64,000 nucleotides of DNA from Phycisphaerales bacterium (GTDB taxonomy: Bacteria; Planctomycetota; Phycisphaerae; UBA1845; UTPLA1). The notes beneath the pieces were generated by a model. It was not told the origin of the DNA and did no database searches. It worked only from the letters and a program-made list of their open reading frames with translations. The stretch covers positions 62,001-126,000 of the forward strand of contig JAKSDK010001896.1 in the NCBI GenBank assembly GCA_022360095.1. The letters are read 5' to 3'. Below are positions 25,134 to 34,613 of this stretch, piece by piece. The position numbers were made by a program, and so were the translations under genes. Each line of letters starts with the position of its first letter. Position 1 is the stretch's first letter.

Positions 25134-28100
25134 ATCATCTTCCAGCATCGTCGGTTCTCCCACGGGTGATCGCCGTCATGGTGTTCGGGGTCCTCAGTTC
25201 GTCCTCGCCGGTGAGGGCCGATGGCGAAAATGCGGCACAGCGACTTACGCGCTCGGTCACGACGCCCCAGCACGATCTGTCGGATGAACGCATTCTCTAC
25301 TGTGTGGGCTACGCGCATCTGGATACGCAGTGGCGCTGGGACTTTCCGATCACCATCGATCGTTATGTTCGCGACACGCTTTTGCAAAATTTTGAGCGAT
25401 TCGAAGCGTTTCCAGACTATACCTTCAGCTTCACGGGGTCGGTCCGCTATGAAATGATGAAGGAGTATTATCCGCAACTCTATGAGCGATTGAAGAAGTA
25501 CATCGCCGAGGGTCGATGGTTTGTGTCCGGTTCGTCGGTGGACGAAGGTGATGCGCTCGTGCCTTCCGCCGAGTCCGTCGTACGTCAGGTTCTCTATGGC
25601 AATCTTTTCTTCCGTCGAGAATTCGGCCGGGAAAGCGTGGACTTCATGCTCCCGGACTGTTTCGGCTTTCCTGCGTCCATGCCGACCATTTGGGCTCACT
25701 GCGGTCTCCTGGGCTTCTCCACGCAAAAACTGACGTGGGGTTCCGCCGTGGGTATTCCCTTCAAGATTGGCGTATGGGAAGGGCCTGACGGCAGCAGCGT
25801 GATGGCGGCGCTGGACCCCGGCGCATATGTGGGCGCCGTCAAGGGACGGGTCGACCGTAACGCGCAATGGGCGAAAAGAATCGACGAAAACGGTCGGCGG
25901 TTCGGCATCTTTGCGGATTACCACTATTACGGTGTGGGGGATATCGGCGGTGCGCCGCGCGTGGAAGATGTGCGCAACTATGTCGGCAGCATGGGAAACA
26001 AAGACGGCCTGTTTCAGGTCAAGCTCGCTTCGTCGGATCGGTTTTTCAAGGACGTCACGCCCGGGCAGCGTAAGCAATTGCCCAGATATCGTGGCGATAT
26101 GCTTCTGACCGAACATTCGGCAGGGACGCTGACGTCACAATGTTTCATGAAGCGCTGCAATCGTAAAGGCGAACGACTCGCCGACGCAGCCGAGCGGGCC
26201 GCCGTCGCGGCACACTGGATCGGCGCAGCCGAATATCCCCGAAGGACGCTGGAACAGGCATGGGTTCGACTGCTGGCCAATCAAATGCACGATATTCTAC
26301 CTGGAACGAGCATTCCGAAGGCGTACAACTGGTCATGGAACGATGAATTCGTCGCCATGAATCTTTTCGCATCCATTTTGACGGATTCCGTTGAGTTGTG
26401 GTCAAGTGTTCTTGACACGACCGCTCAGGGAACGCCTCTAATTGTCTACAACCCGCTTGAGTTTGCGCGAAAGGAGCTGGTCGAAGCGCGCGTCGCCGCG
26501 CCAGGCCGAGGTCCGGTGCGTGTGTACGGGCCGGATCATAAAGAGGTGCCCTCGCAGGTGCTGGAGCGCCATGACGGCACGGTCCGTTTGTTGTTTGCGG
26601 CGGAAATTCCCGCGGTTGGACTCTCGATCTACGACGTCCGCCAGGCCGCATCTGCATACGCCAATTCTGATTCCCCGTTGCGCGTCGGCGAGAGGGGGCT
26701 TGAAAATGCCCGCTATCGCGTAGCGCTGGATGCAAACGGCGACGTCTCCAGCATCTTCGACAAGCAGCTTGGGCGAGAGCTGCTTCGAAAACCTCATCGT
26801 CTTGTGTTTACCCACGAAAGCCCCAAGCAGTATCCCGCCTGGAACATGGACTGGGACGATCGTCGTCAGCCGCCGATTGGATATGTGGACGGTGCGCCGC
26901 GCGTGCGCGTCGTGGAAAAGGGCCCATTGCGAGTGGCGTTGAAAGTCAAGCGCCGTGCCCGAAATAGTGTCATCGACCAGACGCTCATCCTCGAGCACAA
27001 CGGGCACGACGAAATTCTACGGTTCGACACGGAGATCGATTGGCAAAGCGCCGGCGTCGCGCTTAAGGCGTCGTTTCCGCTGACGGCGTCGAACGCCAGG
27101 GCGACATACAATTGGGGCACGGGAACAATCGCACGGGGGAACAATGATTCGAAAAAATATGAAGTTCCAAGCCACGAGTGGTTCGACCTGACCGATTGCT
27201 CGGGTGAGTTCGGAATCTCCATCCTCGAGGATTGCAAATATGCATCTGACAAACCGAACGATGAAGAACTTCGTCTGACTTTGCTGTATAGCCCGGAAGT
27301 CTCGAGCACGTACCAGGATCAGCACAGCCAGGATTGGGGTATTCACAAGATGAGCTACGCCGTGGCGGGGCACTCGGGAGACTGGCGCGACGCTGAATCT
27401 CCCGCTCACGCAAAGCGGTTCAACAATCCCATGCTCACATTCTCGACCCCAAAACACGATGGCCCGGCCGGACGCACGAGTTCGCTGCTGTCGATCAAGG
27501 AGCCGGGCATCGGCGTCAGTGCAATCAAGCTGGCAGAAGAAAAAGATGCCGTCATCGTTCGCCTTCAGGAGCAGCATGGACGAGAACATACGACGGCCCG
27601 TTTCGCGTTCGGCTCGGGCGTCTCATCCGCGAAGCAAGTGGACGGTCAGGAGCGCGAGATCGGTGATGTTGAAGTGAAGCAAGGCGTGATCGAAACGAAG
27701 CTGTCTGCTTATGCCATGCAGGCGATCGCCGTTGACCCGGCGCCGGCCCCGCAAAGGCGATCCGCACGAAAGGCGGCATCGGTCGATCTGCCGTTCGATA
27801 CCGACGTCATAAGCAAGGACGGCGATCGATCGGATGGTGCAATGGATGATGCGGGGCGCACCATTCCGGCGGAAGTCTGGCCATCTTCCGTTCATACCGG
27901 TGGAGTGCGTTTCAAACTCGGTCCCGTCAAGGACGGCCTGGCCAATGCGGTTTCGTGCCGTGGTCAATCGATCGAACTCCCCGACACCCAAGGTAACAGA
28001 TTGGTTTTTCTTGCCGCCGTGTCCGGAGATCGCGACATCAAGGGGACATTTCGCGTGGGCGACCTTTCGCAGGAGCGTGTGATTCAGTCGTGGACCGGCT

Positions 28101-29074
28101 TTGTCGGGCAGTGGGACGTCCGCATCTGGAACGAGGAGCCGCCTGAAATCTTTCATAGCTGGGAGGGTCGCGTGACGGGCTTTGTGCCGGCCTATGTTAA
28201 GCGCGATCCGATCACCTGGTTCGCCACGCACCGTCATCATCCGCAATTCGGCAACGAGGCATACCGGTTTTGCTATGTTTTCAGATATGGCCTGGAGCGA
28301 CCGATCGGCGCAAACACGATGACACTGCCGGACAAGCCGCGAATCAAGATTTTTTCCGCCACAGTTCTTGACGACTCGTTCCCTGGCGCTCACCCGGCGG
28401 TGCCGTTGTATGACGATTTCGCCGAGGGCCGTGTTGTGACGTTGCGTCATGAGTATCCTTCGCAAACAAAACCGGTGTATGAGGCGATCAAGCCGACGGG
28501 GCGGGCCGTTGCGGAACGCGCGCCTGCCGTGGAGGCACTGGTGCTCGCTACGCCGTCCAGCAAAGACTTCGTCGATGCCTCGTCGGCGCCAGATCGAGTG
28601 TTCCGCGCGCTTCGTCCTGATGACAAGTATCCACCTCACCAGAGTGCGGGACTCAAGGGCGACCGTCTTCCGCGGTTGAATGACGGCCTCGTTGCTCGAC
28701 ATTCGGACGATACGGATCGGTGCGTCTGGTACGAACAGGACGGCAGGTTCTTCGTGGACCTCGGCAGCGAAGTCGACCTTCGACGGGTCAATACATTCTC
28801 CTGGCACACGAGTAACCGTGCACCTCAGCACTTTTCACTTTGGGGCGCTCGGGGCGACACCATGCCCGACGCCGGGTTTCAGGCCGGACAACACGGAGAA
28901 TGGACACTGCTCGGCGTTGTTGACTCCGATTTTCTTGGTGAGGGCGGCGTGCACGTGAGTTCGGTCGTCAGTGAACCCCACGGCCTGGGAAAACATCGCT
29001 ATTTGCTTTGGGTGGTTGAAGACATCGGGCAGGGGACTTTCTTTATGGAGATCGACGTCCATGCTTCCGAATAA
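25130..29074 (+). CDS. Secreted GH38 alpha-mannosidase with a C-terminal discoidin-like domain
   Basis: The 1314-residue protein has a signal peptide (cleavage near VRA, residue 30). The GH38 catalytic domain starts at about residue 55. YAHLDTQWRW (61-70) provides zinc ligands His63 and Asp65. DFMLPDCFGFPASMP (171-185) contains the nucleophile Asp176. QMHDILPGTSIPKAYN near 386-401 is the second conserved block. Middle and C-terminal mannosidase domains follow to about 860. The last 150 residues (DLGSEVDLRRVNTFSWHTS and onward) look like an F5/8-type carbohydrate-binding domain. It is an exo-acting alpha-mannosidase outside the cytoplasm. It starts within the stop codon of the sugar transporter. 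Its own 3' end overlaps the next gene by 14 bases. Confidence 0.92.
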   Translation: MNHLPASSVLPRVIAVMVFGVLSSSSPVRADGENAAQRLTRSVTTPQHDLSDERILYCVGYAHLDTQWRWDFPITIDRYVRDTLLQNFERFEAFPDYTFSFTGSVRYEMMKEYYPQLYERLKKYIAEGRWFVSGSSVDEGDALVPSAESVVRQVLYGNLFFRREFGRESVDFMLPDCFGFPASMPTIWAHCGLLGFSTQKLTWGSAVGIPFKIGVWEGPDGSSVMAALDPGAYVGAVKGRVDRNAQWAKRIDENGRRFGIFADYHYYGVGDIGGAPRVEDVRNYVGSMGNKDGLFQVKLASSDRFFKDVTPGQRKQLPRYRGDMLLTEHSAGTLTSQCFMKRCNRKGERLADAAERAAVAAHWIGAAEYPRRTLEQAWVRLLANQMHDILPGTSIPKAYNWSWNDEFVAMNLFASILTDSVELWSSVLDTTAQGTPLIVYNPLEFARKELVEARVAAPGRGPVRVYGPDHKEVPSQVLERHDGTVRLLFAAEIPAVGLSIYDVRQAASAYANSDSPLRVGERGLENARYRVALDANGDVSSIFDKQLGRELLRKPHRLVFTHESPKQYPAWNMDWDDRRQPPIGYVDGAPRVRVVEKGPLRVALKVKRRARNSVIDQTLILEHNGHDEILRFDTEIDWQSAGVALKASFPLTASNARATYNWGTGTIARGNNDSKKYEVPSHEWFDLTDCSGEFGISILEDCKYASDKPNDEELRLTLLYSPEVSSTYQDQHSQDWGIHKMSYAVAGHSGDWRDAESPAHAKRFNNPMLTFSTPKHDGPAGRTSSLLSIKEPGIGVSAIKLAEEKDAVIVRLQEQHGREHTTARFAFGSGVSSAKQVDGQEREIGDVEVKQGVIETKLSAYAMQAIAVDPAPAPQRRSARKAASVDLPFDTDVISKDGDRSDGAMDDAGRTIPAEVWPSSVHTGGVRFKLGPVKDGLANAVSCRGQSIELPDTQGNRLVFLAAVSGDRDIKGTFRVGDLSQERVIQSWTGFVGQWDVRIWNEEPPEIFHSWEGRVTGFVPAYVKRDPITWFATHRHHPQFGNEAYRFCYVFRYGLERPIGANTMTLPDKPRIKIFSATVLDDSFPGAHPAVPLYDDFAEGRVVTLRHEYPSQTKPVYEAIKPTGRAVAERAPAVEALVLATPSSKDFVDASSAPDRVFRALRPDDKYPPHQSAGLKGDRLPRLNDGLVARHSDDTDRCVWYEQDGRFFVDLGSEVDLRRVNTFSWHTSNRAPQHFSLWGARGDTMPDAGFQAGQHGEWTLLGVVDSDFLGEGGVHVSSVVSEPHGLGKHRYLLWVVEDIGQGTFFMEIDVHASE

Positions 29075-30089
29075 GCGCTTACCCTCACCGTGCGTTCCCG
29101 CATTTTTCATTGTCATAACGACCTGTTCGTTGGTGGCGTCTGCACATCAGGTCGTCGAGCTGCGGGGTGAAATCAAGTTGACGCCGCGAAAGGTCTCGAT
29201 GCTACTGGAGCCGGATACGCACACACTCGGTGTTCTCGGGAACGACCGAGAGGAGTTCGGAGTTCGGCAGTGCGCAAAATGGTTGTCGCAAAGCGTCCGC
29301 CTGCGCGACCGATACAACGAGCGGCATGCAATCGCATCTGAGGTTGCGGGCAGCAAGATACGGCTGAATTCCGTTGTTGAGCCATCCTCCTGGCCTTTGT
29401 CTCTACGTTGGATGCCGCGATCAGCCGGCAGGATCTTGCGTGGGCGAATTTCGCTGTCTTGGGAAATTGGCGATGTTCAGGGCAATGTCCTGCTGACCAG
29501 TGGCGGGAACGTCGTATGCCTTGATGCAGCGGAATCGCCGCCCGGACCGCCCCGCGATCCTGCGGTCACCATCGATACGAGAACGAACATTCGCGTGACC
29601 GTCCGGCTTCCCCTTGTATCGATGGCGCCCATGTTCGACGATTTGCTATCCGATGAGAATTATTTGTCATCGCTCAATTCCAAGAAACTTGATGACGTCG
29701 CTGCGACAAAGATTGAACAAATGCTGAATGTCCGGTCAAACCGGAGATTATCAGTTTCCGAGGAAACAAGAACCGAACTGTCGATCCGCGGCACGACACG
29801 CGACCCGACGCGTCCTACGAATATGTGGTTGACCGAGATCGAGTGGAGCAGAACCTGGGGCTGCATGTCAGGCGGACGATTGGAGATCGAAATCTCACCG
29901 GACGTTCTTATTCTCTCGCCATTCGAAGCGAAAGTGATTGGTGAGGGGGGGATGATTCGTGAAGGTGTCCTGACATCCACGGATCCGTCCGTGGCGATCA
30001 TGCTCAGTGCAAAGGGCGAACGAGTGTCGATTGGCCGGCGATCCTGGTTCTCCGAGGAGGATCGGCGATTGAAGCCGATGAAACCCTAA
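29061..30089 (+). CDS. Secreted protein of unknown function, downstream of the mannosidase
   Basis: The start is placed at ATG 29061 (MLPNKRLPSPCVPAFFIVIT), which has GGAG ten bases upstream and a regular signal peptide ending near ASA. An earlier in-frame ATG at 28971 would put a long non-signal stretch before it. The mature part of about 310 residues carries segments such as VVELRGEIKLTPRKVSMLLE and later DPSVAIMLSAKGERVSIGRR, and looks beta-rich. No family is recognised. It overlaps the mannosidase gene by 14 bases, so it belongs to the same operon and may bind the substrate or help secretion. Codon use is like that of the neighbours. Confidence 0.65.
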   Translation: MLPNKRLPSPCVPAFFIVITTCSLVASAHQVVELRGEIKLTPRKVSMLLEPDTHTLGVLGNDREEFGVRQCAKWLSQSVRLRDRYNERHAIASEVAGSKIRLNSVVEPSSWPLSLRWMPRSAGRILRGRISLSWEIGDVQGNVLLTSGGNVVCLDAAESPPGPPRDPAVTIDTRTNIRVTVRLPLVSMAPMFDDLLSDENYLSSLNSKKLDDVAATKIEQMLNVRSNRRLSVSEETRTELSIRGTTRDPTRPTNMWLTEIEWSRTWGCMSGGRLEIEISPDVLILSPFEAKVIGEGGMIREGVLTSTDPSVAIMLSAKGERVSIGRRSWFSEEDRRLKPMKP

Positions 30090-30105
30090 TTCATCCATGT
30101 TCGGT

Positions 30106-30756
30106 CTAATCGATTTCATTCGACTTGGTATGGGCCTGTTTCCCGATGTCCGGGTCCCAGATGATTTTTGGTGGAAGCCAGTTCGTCGCATCAGTGAGTT
30201 CCTTTTCGGTCAGCCGCTCGACGTGCCAGTCTGCAAACAGCATGTTCAGCGAGGCGTTGTGGCGAAAATCCGCGTCTTTGAATTTTCCTTTGAGTGAGAG
30301 TGCCTTTCCGCCGTATTCCGCGTCGAAGAGAATCACCGTCGCATCTCGTTGATCGATGGAATCGAGCGATCGATAGGGTTGCGGAGGAGTCGCTCCAGGG
30401 CGAGCCAGTTTGCTGTTCAAGCGATACGCTTCGAGATGGTTCTGAACCGTACGGTCGACGGAGGGGCAGATCCATTGCCCAGGTTCGCGGTAGGGTTCCA
30501 AGGCATCGTACCAAGGGATGTGTCCAAGCGATTCGTCGCCGACATTTTCATAAGGCAATACGCCCTGGTGATCGTCCGTGTATCGCGTGAAAACCTTGCC
30601 GTAGCGTTGAAGAATGGCCATGCATTGTTTCGCGCGCGCTTCTTCACGAGCTCTTGACCAGAACCAGATGCCGAACGCAATTGAAGAAGCGACAGCGACA
30701 ACAAGGACCAGAATTTCAATTCGCGAAATCGCCCTGGCGTGATAAGTGTATGACAC
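30106..30756 (-). CDS. Pseudopilin-like protein with H-X9-DG-type C-terminus
   Basis: The 216-residue protein starts with a short basic leader and the hydrophobic helix IEILVLVVAVASSIAFGIWF, like type IV pilin-like (pseudopilin) precursors, although the usual GFTLxE is degenerate here (SRIEIL). The C-terminal part contains RHNASLNMLFADWHVE, which is the H-X9-DG-type motif typical of the planctomycete DUF1559-like group, with W in place of G. It follows the next pseudopilin gene with a gap of only 3 bases. The role in a type II secretion-like apparatus is assumed from the family and not shown. Confidence 0.75.
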   Translation of the reverse strand: MSYTYHARAISRIEILVLVVAVASSIAFGIWFWSRAREEARAKQCMAILQRYGKVFTRYTDDHQGVLPYENVGDESLGHIPWYDALEPYREPGQWICPSVDRTVQNHLEAYRLNSKLARPGATPPQPYRSLDSIDQRDATVILFDAEYGGKALSLKGKFKDADFRHNASLNMLFADWHVERLTEKELTDATNWLPPKIIWDPDIGKQAHTKSNEID

Positions 30757-30759
30757 GGG

Positions 30760-31776
30760 CTACTCCAACGTCGTGGCGCTAATCGACCGTCGCCCGAGTG
30801 TCAGTACGCCGTCAAAAACCTTGCCTCGCAGGTCCCATGAATCCAGTTCACCGTCGGGCCTGATCCTGATGACGCCGCCGTCAAAATCGTATTCATCCCG
30901 AAACGTCTCGGCGTGCCCGTCGCCGAAGAGAAGATTGCCGGCAGTGAATCCGTGTTCCTCGTCATTCTGAAATGGACGGCCACGGTGCGCGGGACCAAAG
31001 TCGTCCCAATCCTGAATGCCATAGGGTCTGAAGGAGGAATAAGGGGCGAGGGCATAAGAACCGCTGCCTTGATCCTGCCACCAGGGTCCGTCCGTGACGC
31101 TCTTGGTTTCGCGAACGGGAGCGCCATAACCTTGGGCGCTGTGATTGAAAACTTCATCCCGTGCCGCTCGCGCATCGCCCAGCAACGGCACTCTCGAGGC
31201 GTCCGCGTTGGCCATCATCGCAACCTTCAGCGGTCCCATGGAACCATGCATTAGATCACGGTTAAAGACAAGTGCCGTCGTGCCATCGTATTGTGTGTGT
31301 GCCATGTACCAGCTTTGACAATAATTGGAGTTGTACCCGAGATTGTCTCTGAAATTGATGAAGTTGCCCGGCGTGTAGTAGGACGACCCACCGGGGACGG
31401 TGAGTGCGCGTCCCCAACTCTGAGTTTGTTGGCCGAGATTGCCGGGGCACAGCAGCTTGCCGGGAAGGCAAAGCTGGCTGTTTGCGAGATCTGCGATCCA
31501 ACCGACCCGGTCGATACCGGTTTGAGCCAAGTTCGTGATCGAGGCGTCCAGATTCATGCCCGGGCGCGCGTCGGCCTGCCCGCTGCAAAGATAGCCGTCT
31601 GATGATACGGAGTACGATATGGAACCGGTTCCCAGGCTTCGCAGATTACTTAGACACTTGGCGGTCTTGGCTCGATCTCGTGCTGCGGAGAGTGCAGGAG
31701 TAAGAATTCCGATGAGGAGTGCAATGATCGCAATCACGACCAATATTTCGAGGAGTGTAAATGCTCTCTGACGCAT
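30760..31776 (-). CDS. Pseudopilin-type (prepilin N-terminal motif) protein
   Basis: The 338-residue protein begins MRQRAFTLLEILVVIAIIAL, a perfect prepilin peptidase motif with Glu at position +5 and a hydrophobic helix of about 20 residues. The globular part has the pattern of the planctomycete pseudopilin group. It includes KCLSNLRSLGTGSISYS early and NLLFGDGHAETF near residue 290, which is the H-X9-DG-type end. Such proteins exist in dozens of copies in planctomycete genomes. Their exact job is unclear; proposed roles are type II secretion and fibre formation. It is the first gene of a two-gene unit with the protein at 30106-30756. Confidence 0.88.
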   Translation of the reverse strand: MRQRAFTLLEILVVIAIIALLIGILTPALSAARDRAKTAKCLSNLRSLGTGSISYSVSSDGYLCSGQADARPGMNLDASITNLAQTGIDRVGWIADLANSQLCLPGKLLCPGNLGQQTQSWGRALTVPGGSSYYTPGNFINFRDNLGYNSNYCQSWYMAHTQYDGTTALVFNRDLMHGSMGPLKVAMMANADASRVPLLGDARAARDEVFNHSAQGYGAPVRETKSVTDGPWWQDQGSGSYALAPYSSFRPYGIQDWDDFGPAHRGRPFQNDEEHGFTAGNLLFGDGHAETFRDEYDFDGGVIRIRPDGELDSWDLRGKVFDGVLTLGRRSISATTLE

Positions 31777-32098
31777 GTCGCATACGCCTTTTTTTGGGCT
31801 TGATGCTAATCATAGCCCGGGGCCGAAGCATTCTATCACGAGCAAGGTGAGATAATCGTCTATTTCCTTTCAGAACAACGATGGTTTTCGATGACCTTCA
31901 CCCAATCTTCTAACGAAAGACCGGCGTTTGCGTCGGACCGGCCCTTGCAAAGATGGACTCAACTGTGATAATTGAGTTTGTCTTACGCTCCAACCGGTGT
32001 TCGGTGTTTCGCATCTACTCTGGTCTTTGTGAATCTTGTCGGACTCCAGGCTCAGGCAAGCCTGGATTATTCTATACGATCGTGAGAGAGACGGCAAT
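31777..32098. other. Divergent intergenic region with a small hairpin
   Basis: About 320 bases separate the minus-strand pseudopilin gene from the plus-strand VTC gene. CCAGGCT (32046-32052) pairs with AGCCTGG (32059-32065) and is followed by ATTATTCTAT, 34 bases before the VTC start. This may be an attenuator. No supported gene lies here. Confidence 0.45.
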
Positions 32099-32842
32099 AT
32101 GAACGCTCCGTTTCGCTTCGTGATCCAGCGACGGGAAATGAAGTTTCCGCTTTTAAATCATCAGTGGGACAGGGTCGTCTCATGCGCAAGAGAATATCTG
32201 CCGGTCGAGAGGTTTGACGGTGCCCATGATGTGTCCAACGTCTCCAGCGTTTACCTGGATACGCCTGCGCTGGATTGTTATCGCGAATATCAGGAAGCTC
32301 AGCCGATCCGAACGAAGGTTCGCGTTCGACGATATGGATACGAGGGCGCGTTTGAGCGCGCGTGCTGGGTTGAAGTAAAGATCAAGCACAATGGAAACAG
32401 CCTCAAACGACGTTTTTGCTCCAGCGCCGACCGGCTTACCGATTTCATGGCCGGAAATGATATTTGCGATCGGCTTCGAGATTTGAATGCGGACTGCCGG
32501 GAACTTCCCAGAATCTATCGTGTTGCGAGCAATCTTGTCACCAGGCATGCGCTCCGCCCTGTCGTTCGCGTCGATTATGAACGCATGGCGTTTCAGCAAG
32601 CGTCTTCGAGAGAGGTTCGAATCACCGTGGATCGAAATCTGACGTTCTATTCAACTCGGCCCAAGCGTATCGTCAAATTGGATGGAATCATCCTCGAAGT
32701 GAAGTATGCCGGCGGCAGGCCGCCGTGGTTCTTTGATTTTCTCGGTGCTTTGGGAATAACGCGTTCGGGACGCTTTTCCAAATATGCGCGAGCCGTTGAA
32801 AAGGTTATTCTGAACGGAGAGCCTGAGGGAGGGGATGTATGA
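32099..32842 (+). CDS. VTC-domain protein (polyphosphate polymerase-like)
   Basis: The start is placed at ATG 32099 (MNAPFRFVIQRREMKFPL); an ATG at 32036 would add 21 unrelated residues. The 247-residue protein is a single VTC domain. RREMKF opens the tunnel fold. VSSVYLDTPALDCYREY and KVRVRRYGYEG provide the basic strands, and WVEVKIK and ILEVKYAG carry the metal-binding glutamates. In yeast Vtc4 this domain makes inorganic polyphosphate from ATP. Bacterial members are often encoded with a DUF4956 membrane protein, and that is the next gene here, with ATGA overlap. The reaction in bacteria is not established to my knowledge. Confidence 0.88.
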   Translation: MNAPFRFVIQRREMKFPLLNHQWDRVVSCAREYLPVERFDGAHDVSNVSSVYLDTPALDCYREYQEAQPIRTKVRVRRYGYEGAFERACWVEVKIKHNGNSLKRRFCSSADRLTDFMAGNDICDRLRDLNADCRELPRIYRVASNLVTRHALRPVVRVDYERMAFQQASSREVRITVDRNLTFYSTRPKRIVKLDGIILEVKYAGGRPPWFFDFLGALGITRSGRFSKYARAVEKVILNGEPEGGDV

Positions 32843-33342
32843 AGGAGTTTTTGGATGAACTGATGAACGCGGCGAGCGGCCCACCCGTTGCCCTTCCGCC
32901 AGTTCAAATTATCGTACGGCTGGCGGTGGCTTGCCTGGTTGGTTTCGGACTATCGTTCATTTACAAACGAACTTTTACGGGGGTGACGCTTTCAAAATCA
33001 ATTCTTCACTCTCATGTGTTGCTGGCCATCGGCGGTGCCATGATCTGGCTCGTCGTTGGAAACAATCTGGTCCGTGCTTTTGGTCTTGCCGGCACGATCG
33101 GCTTGATCCACTATCGCACTCGGATCAGTGATCCCAAGGACACGACAATCCTCTTGTTCTCGATGGTTCTGGGGATGGCCTGCGGGCTGGGGCAATATTG
33201 GGTCGCCGTGATCGGTTTTGTTTTTGTCGCGGCAGCACTGTACGGCTTGTCTTTCTCGCATGGGCGTCATCGCCGGGATTGGCCCGTCGGTTCAGATGAA
33301 ATAAGAGACCTCATGGAGCTGGACGATGACGACCGCGGATGA
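32839..33342 (+). CDS. DUF4956 membrane protein, VTC partner
   Basis: The 167-residue protein has four predicted membrane segments (about 25-45, 56-76, 80-100 and 108-135) and a charged cytoplasmic tail. The family stretches FGLAGTIGLIHYRTRISDPKDT and GMACGLGQYWVAVIGF are typical for DUF4956. Its start overlaps the stop of the VTC gene, and the pair is a recurring two-gene unit in bacteria. By analogy with eukaryotic VTC complexes, where the polymerase sits on a membrane core, it may be the membrane part of a polyphosphate-making or polymer-exporting device. It converges with the phosphatase gene on the minus strand, with 17 bases between. Confidence 0.85.
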   Translation: MKEFLDELMNAASGPPVALPPVQIIVRLAVACLVGFGLSFIYKRTFTGVTLSKSILHSHVLLAIGGAMIWLVVGNNLVRAFGLAGTIGLIHYRTRISDPKDTTILLFSMVLGMACGLGQYWVAVIGFVFVAAALYGLSFSHGRHRRDWPVGSDEIRDLMELDDDDRG

Positions 33343-33359
33343 TCAATCGAACAGCACCG

Positions 33360-34613
33360 TCATCGCGCGATTGGATTCTCTCCTTGGGGTCGTTGGAGGA
33401 TGAGCATGGACAAGTCGTCATCGAGGGACTTGGACTCGGCCCAGTTTTGCACCTCCGCCAGCACACGGTCGCAGACCTCGTCTGGAGAATCAGACGACGC
33501 GCTGGCAAGCTTGCTCACTCGATCTCTTCCAAAATCCTCGTTGCCGGGACTCCTTTGCTCGTGTATCCCGTCTGAGTGAACGATGAGTCGCGCGCCCGGC
33601 TCTACGGTGATTGCGACCTCTTCATACTCCGCCTCCGGGATCATGCCGATCGGAAATGAGTTCTGATCTGTGAACTCACGCACGTCTTCACCGGCAATGA
33701 GCATCGGTGACGGGTGGCCGGCCGATACGAAGCGCAGCAGGCCGCTCTGAAGATGCAGTATTCCGTAGAACATCGTAAAGTAGTGTGGATTCTTTTCATC
33801 CTGGGGATAGAGAACATTCAGACGCCGGGCAACTTCCTTCGGAGGGACGATCTGAAACGTGCCCTGATCCCATCCCGGCTCCACGACCAGCGACGCTCGA
33901 TCCGCGCGAGGCGCGAGGCTGCGTGCCACGGTCACGGCCAACAGTGAGGACGGAACGCCGTGTCCGCTGACATCGAGCAAATACATGCCGATGTGTTCAT
34001 CATCGATTCGAAAGATATCGAGCGCATCTCCGCCGAGTTCCACGCACGGTCTGTATCTCCAGGCGAATTCGAAACCCTCCGCAGTCGGTAGTGTCGTCGG
34101 TAGCAGAGACCGTTGCACCTTGGCCGCGGCCTCCAAGTCGGTGCACATTCTTCGATTCAATTCCTCAAGCTCGGCGTTGCGTCGGGCAAGGTTGGCGCGA
34201 AGCTGAATAATTGTCAGATGAGTGTTGACGCGTGCGACGACTTCTTCCGCTTGGAAGGGCTTGGAGATGTAGTCTACAGCGCCGGCCTCGAATCCCTGCA
34301 CTTTCCGATCAGTCTCGTTTAGTGAGGATAGAAAAATGACCGCGCTACCCGAGGTCTCGGGGTTCGCTTTGAGACGCCTGAGCGTCTCGTACCCGTCGAT
34401 GCCGGGTGGCATCATGATGTCGAGCAGGATCAAATCGGGTCCTGCTTTCATCGCGATCTCCACCGCTTCCTCGCCGCTCTTGGCTGCGAGTAGTCGGTGC
34501 CCCGTGCTTTGCAATGTCTTGAAAAGTACTTGCAGGTTCGTCGGATTGTCATCAACCATGAGGATTGTGGGACGGAGGTCGTCCAAGTTGTTTGCATTCG
34601 CGTTTGTCGTCAT
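33360..34613 (-). CDS. Response regulator with PP2C-type (SpoIIE/RsbU) phosphatase output
   Basis: The 417-residue protein has a receiver domain (about 15-135) with LLDIMMPPGIDGYETLRR carrying the phospho-acceptor aspartate and YISKPF with the conserved lysine. A coiled coil follows (about 140-175), then a PP2C-like phosphatase domain (about 180-400) with GGDALDIFR, YLLDVSGHGVPSSLLA and IVHSDGIHEQR, which hold the metal-binding aspartates. Such proteins dephosphorylate anti-sigma-factor antagonists or similar targets. The start overlaps the stop of the hybrid kinase gene upstream by 4 bases, so it is the likely output partner of that kinase. No anti-sigma gene is nearby. Confidence 0.9.
   Translation of the reverse strand: MTTNANANNLDDLRPTILMVDDNPTNLQVLFKTLQSTGHRLLAAKSGEEAVEIAMKAGPDLILLDIMMPPGIDGYETLRRLKANPETSGSAVIFLSSLNETDRKVQGFEAGAVDYISKPFQAEEVVARVNTHLTIIQLRANLARRNAELEELNRRMCTDLEAAAKVQRSLLPTTLPTAEGFEFAWRYRPCVELGGDALDIFRIDDEHIGMYLLDVSGHGVPSSLLAVTVARSLAPRADRASLVVEPGWDQGTFQIVPPKEVARRLNVLYPQDEKNPHYFTMFYGILHLQSGLLRFVSAGHPSPMLIAGEDVREFTDQNSFPIGMIPEAEYEEVAITVEPGARLIVHSDGIHEQRSPGNEDFGRDRVSKLASASSDSPDEVCDRVLAEVQNWAESKSLDDDLSMLILQRPQGENPIAR

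Noticed and set aside
27623..28831. A 402-codon minus-strand frame inside the mannosidase gene
   Set aside because: No motif is visible and the plus-strand GH38 protein is continuous.
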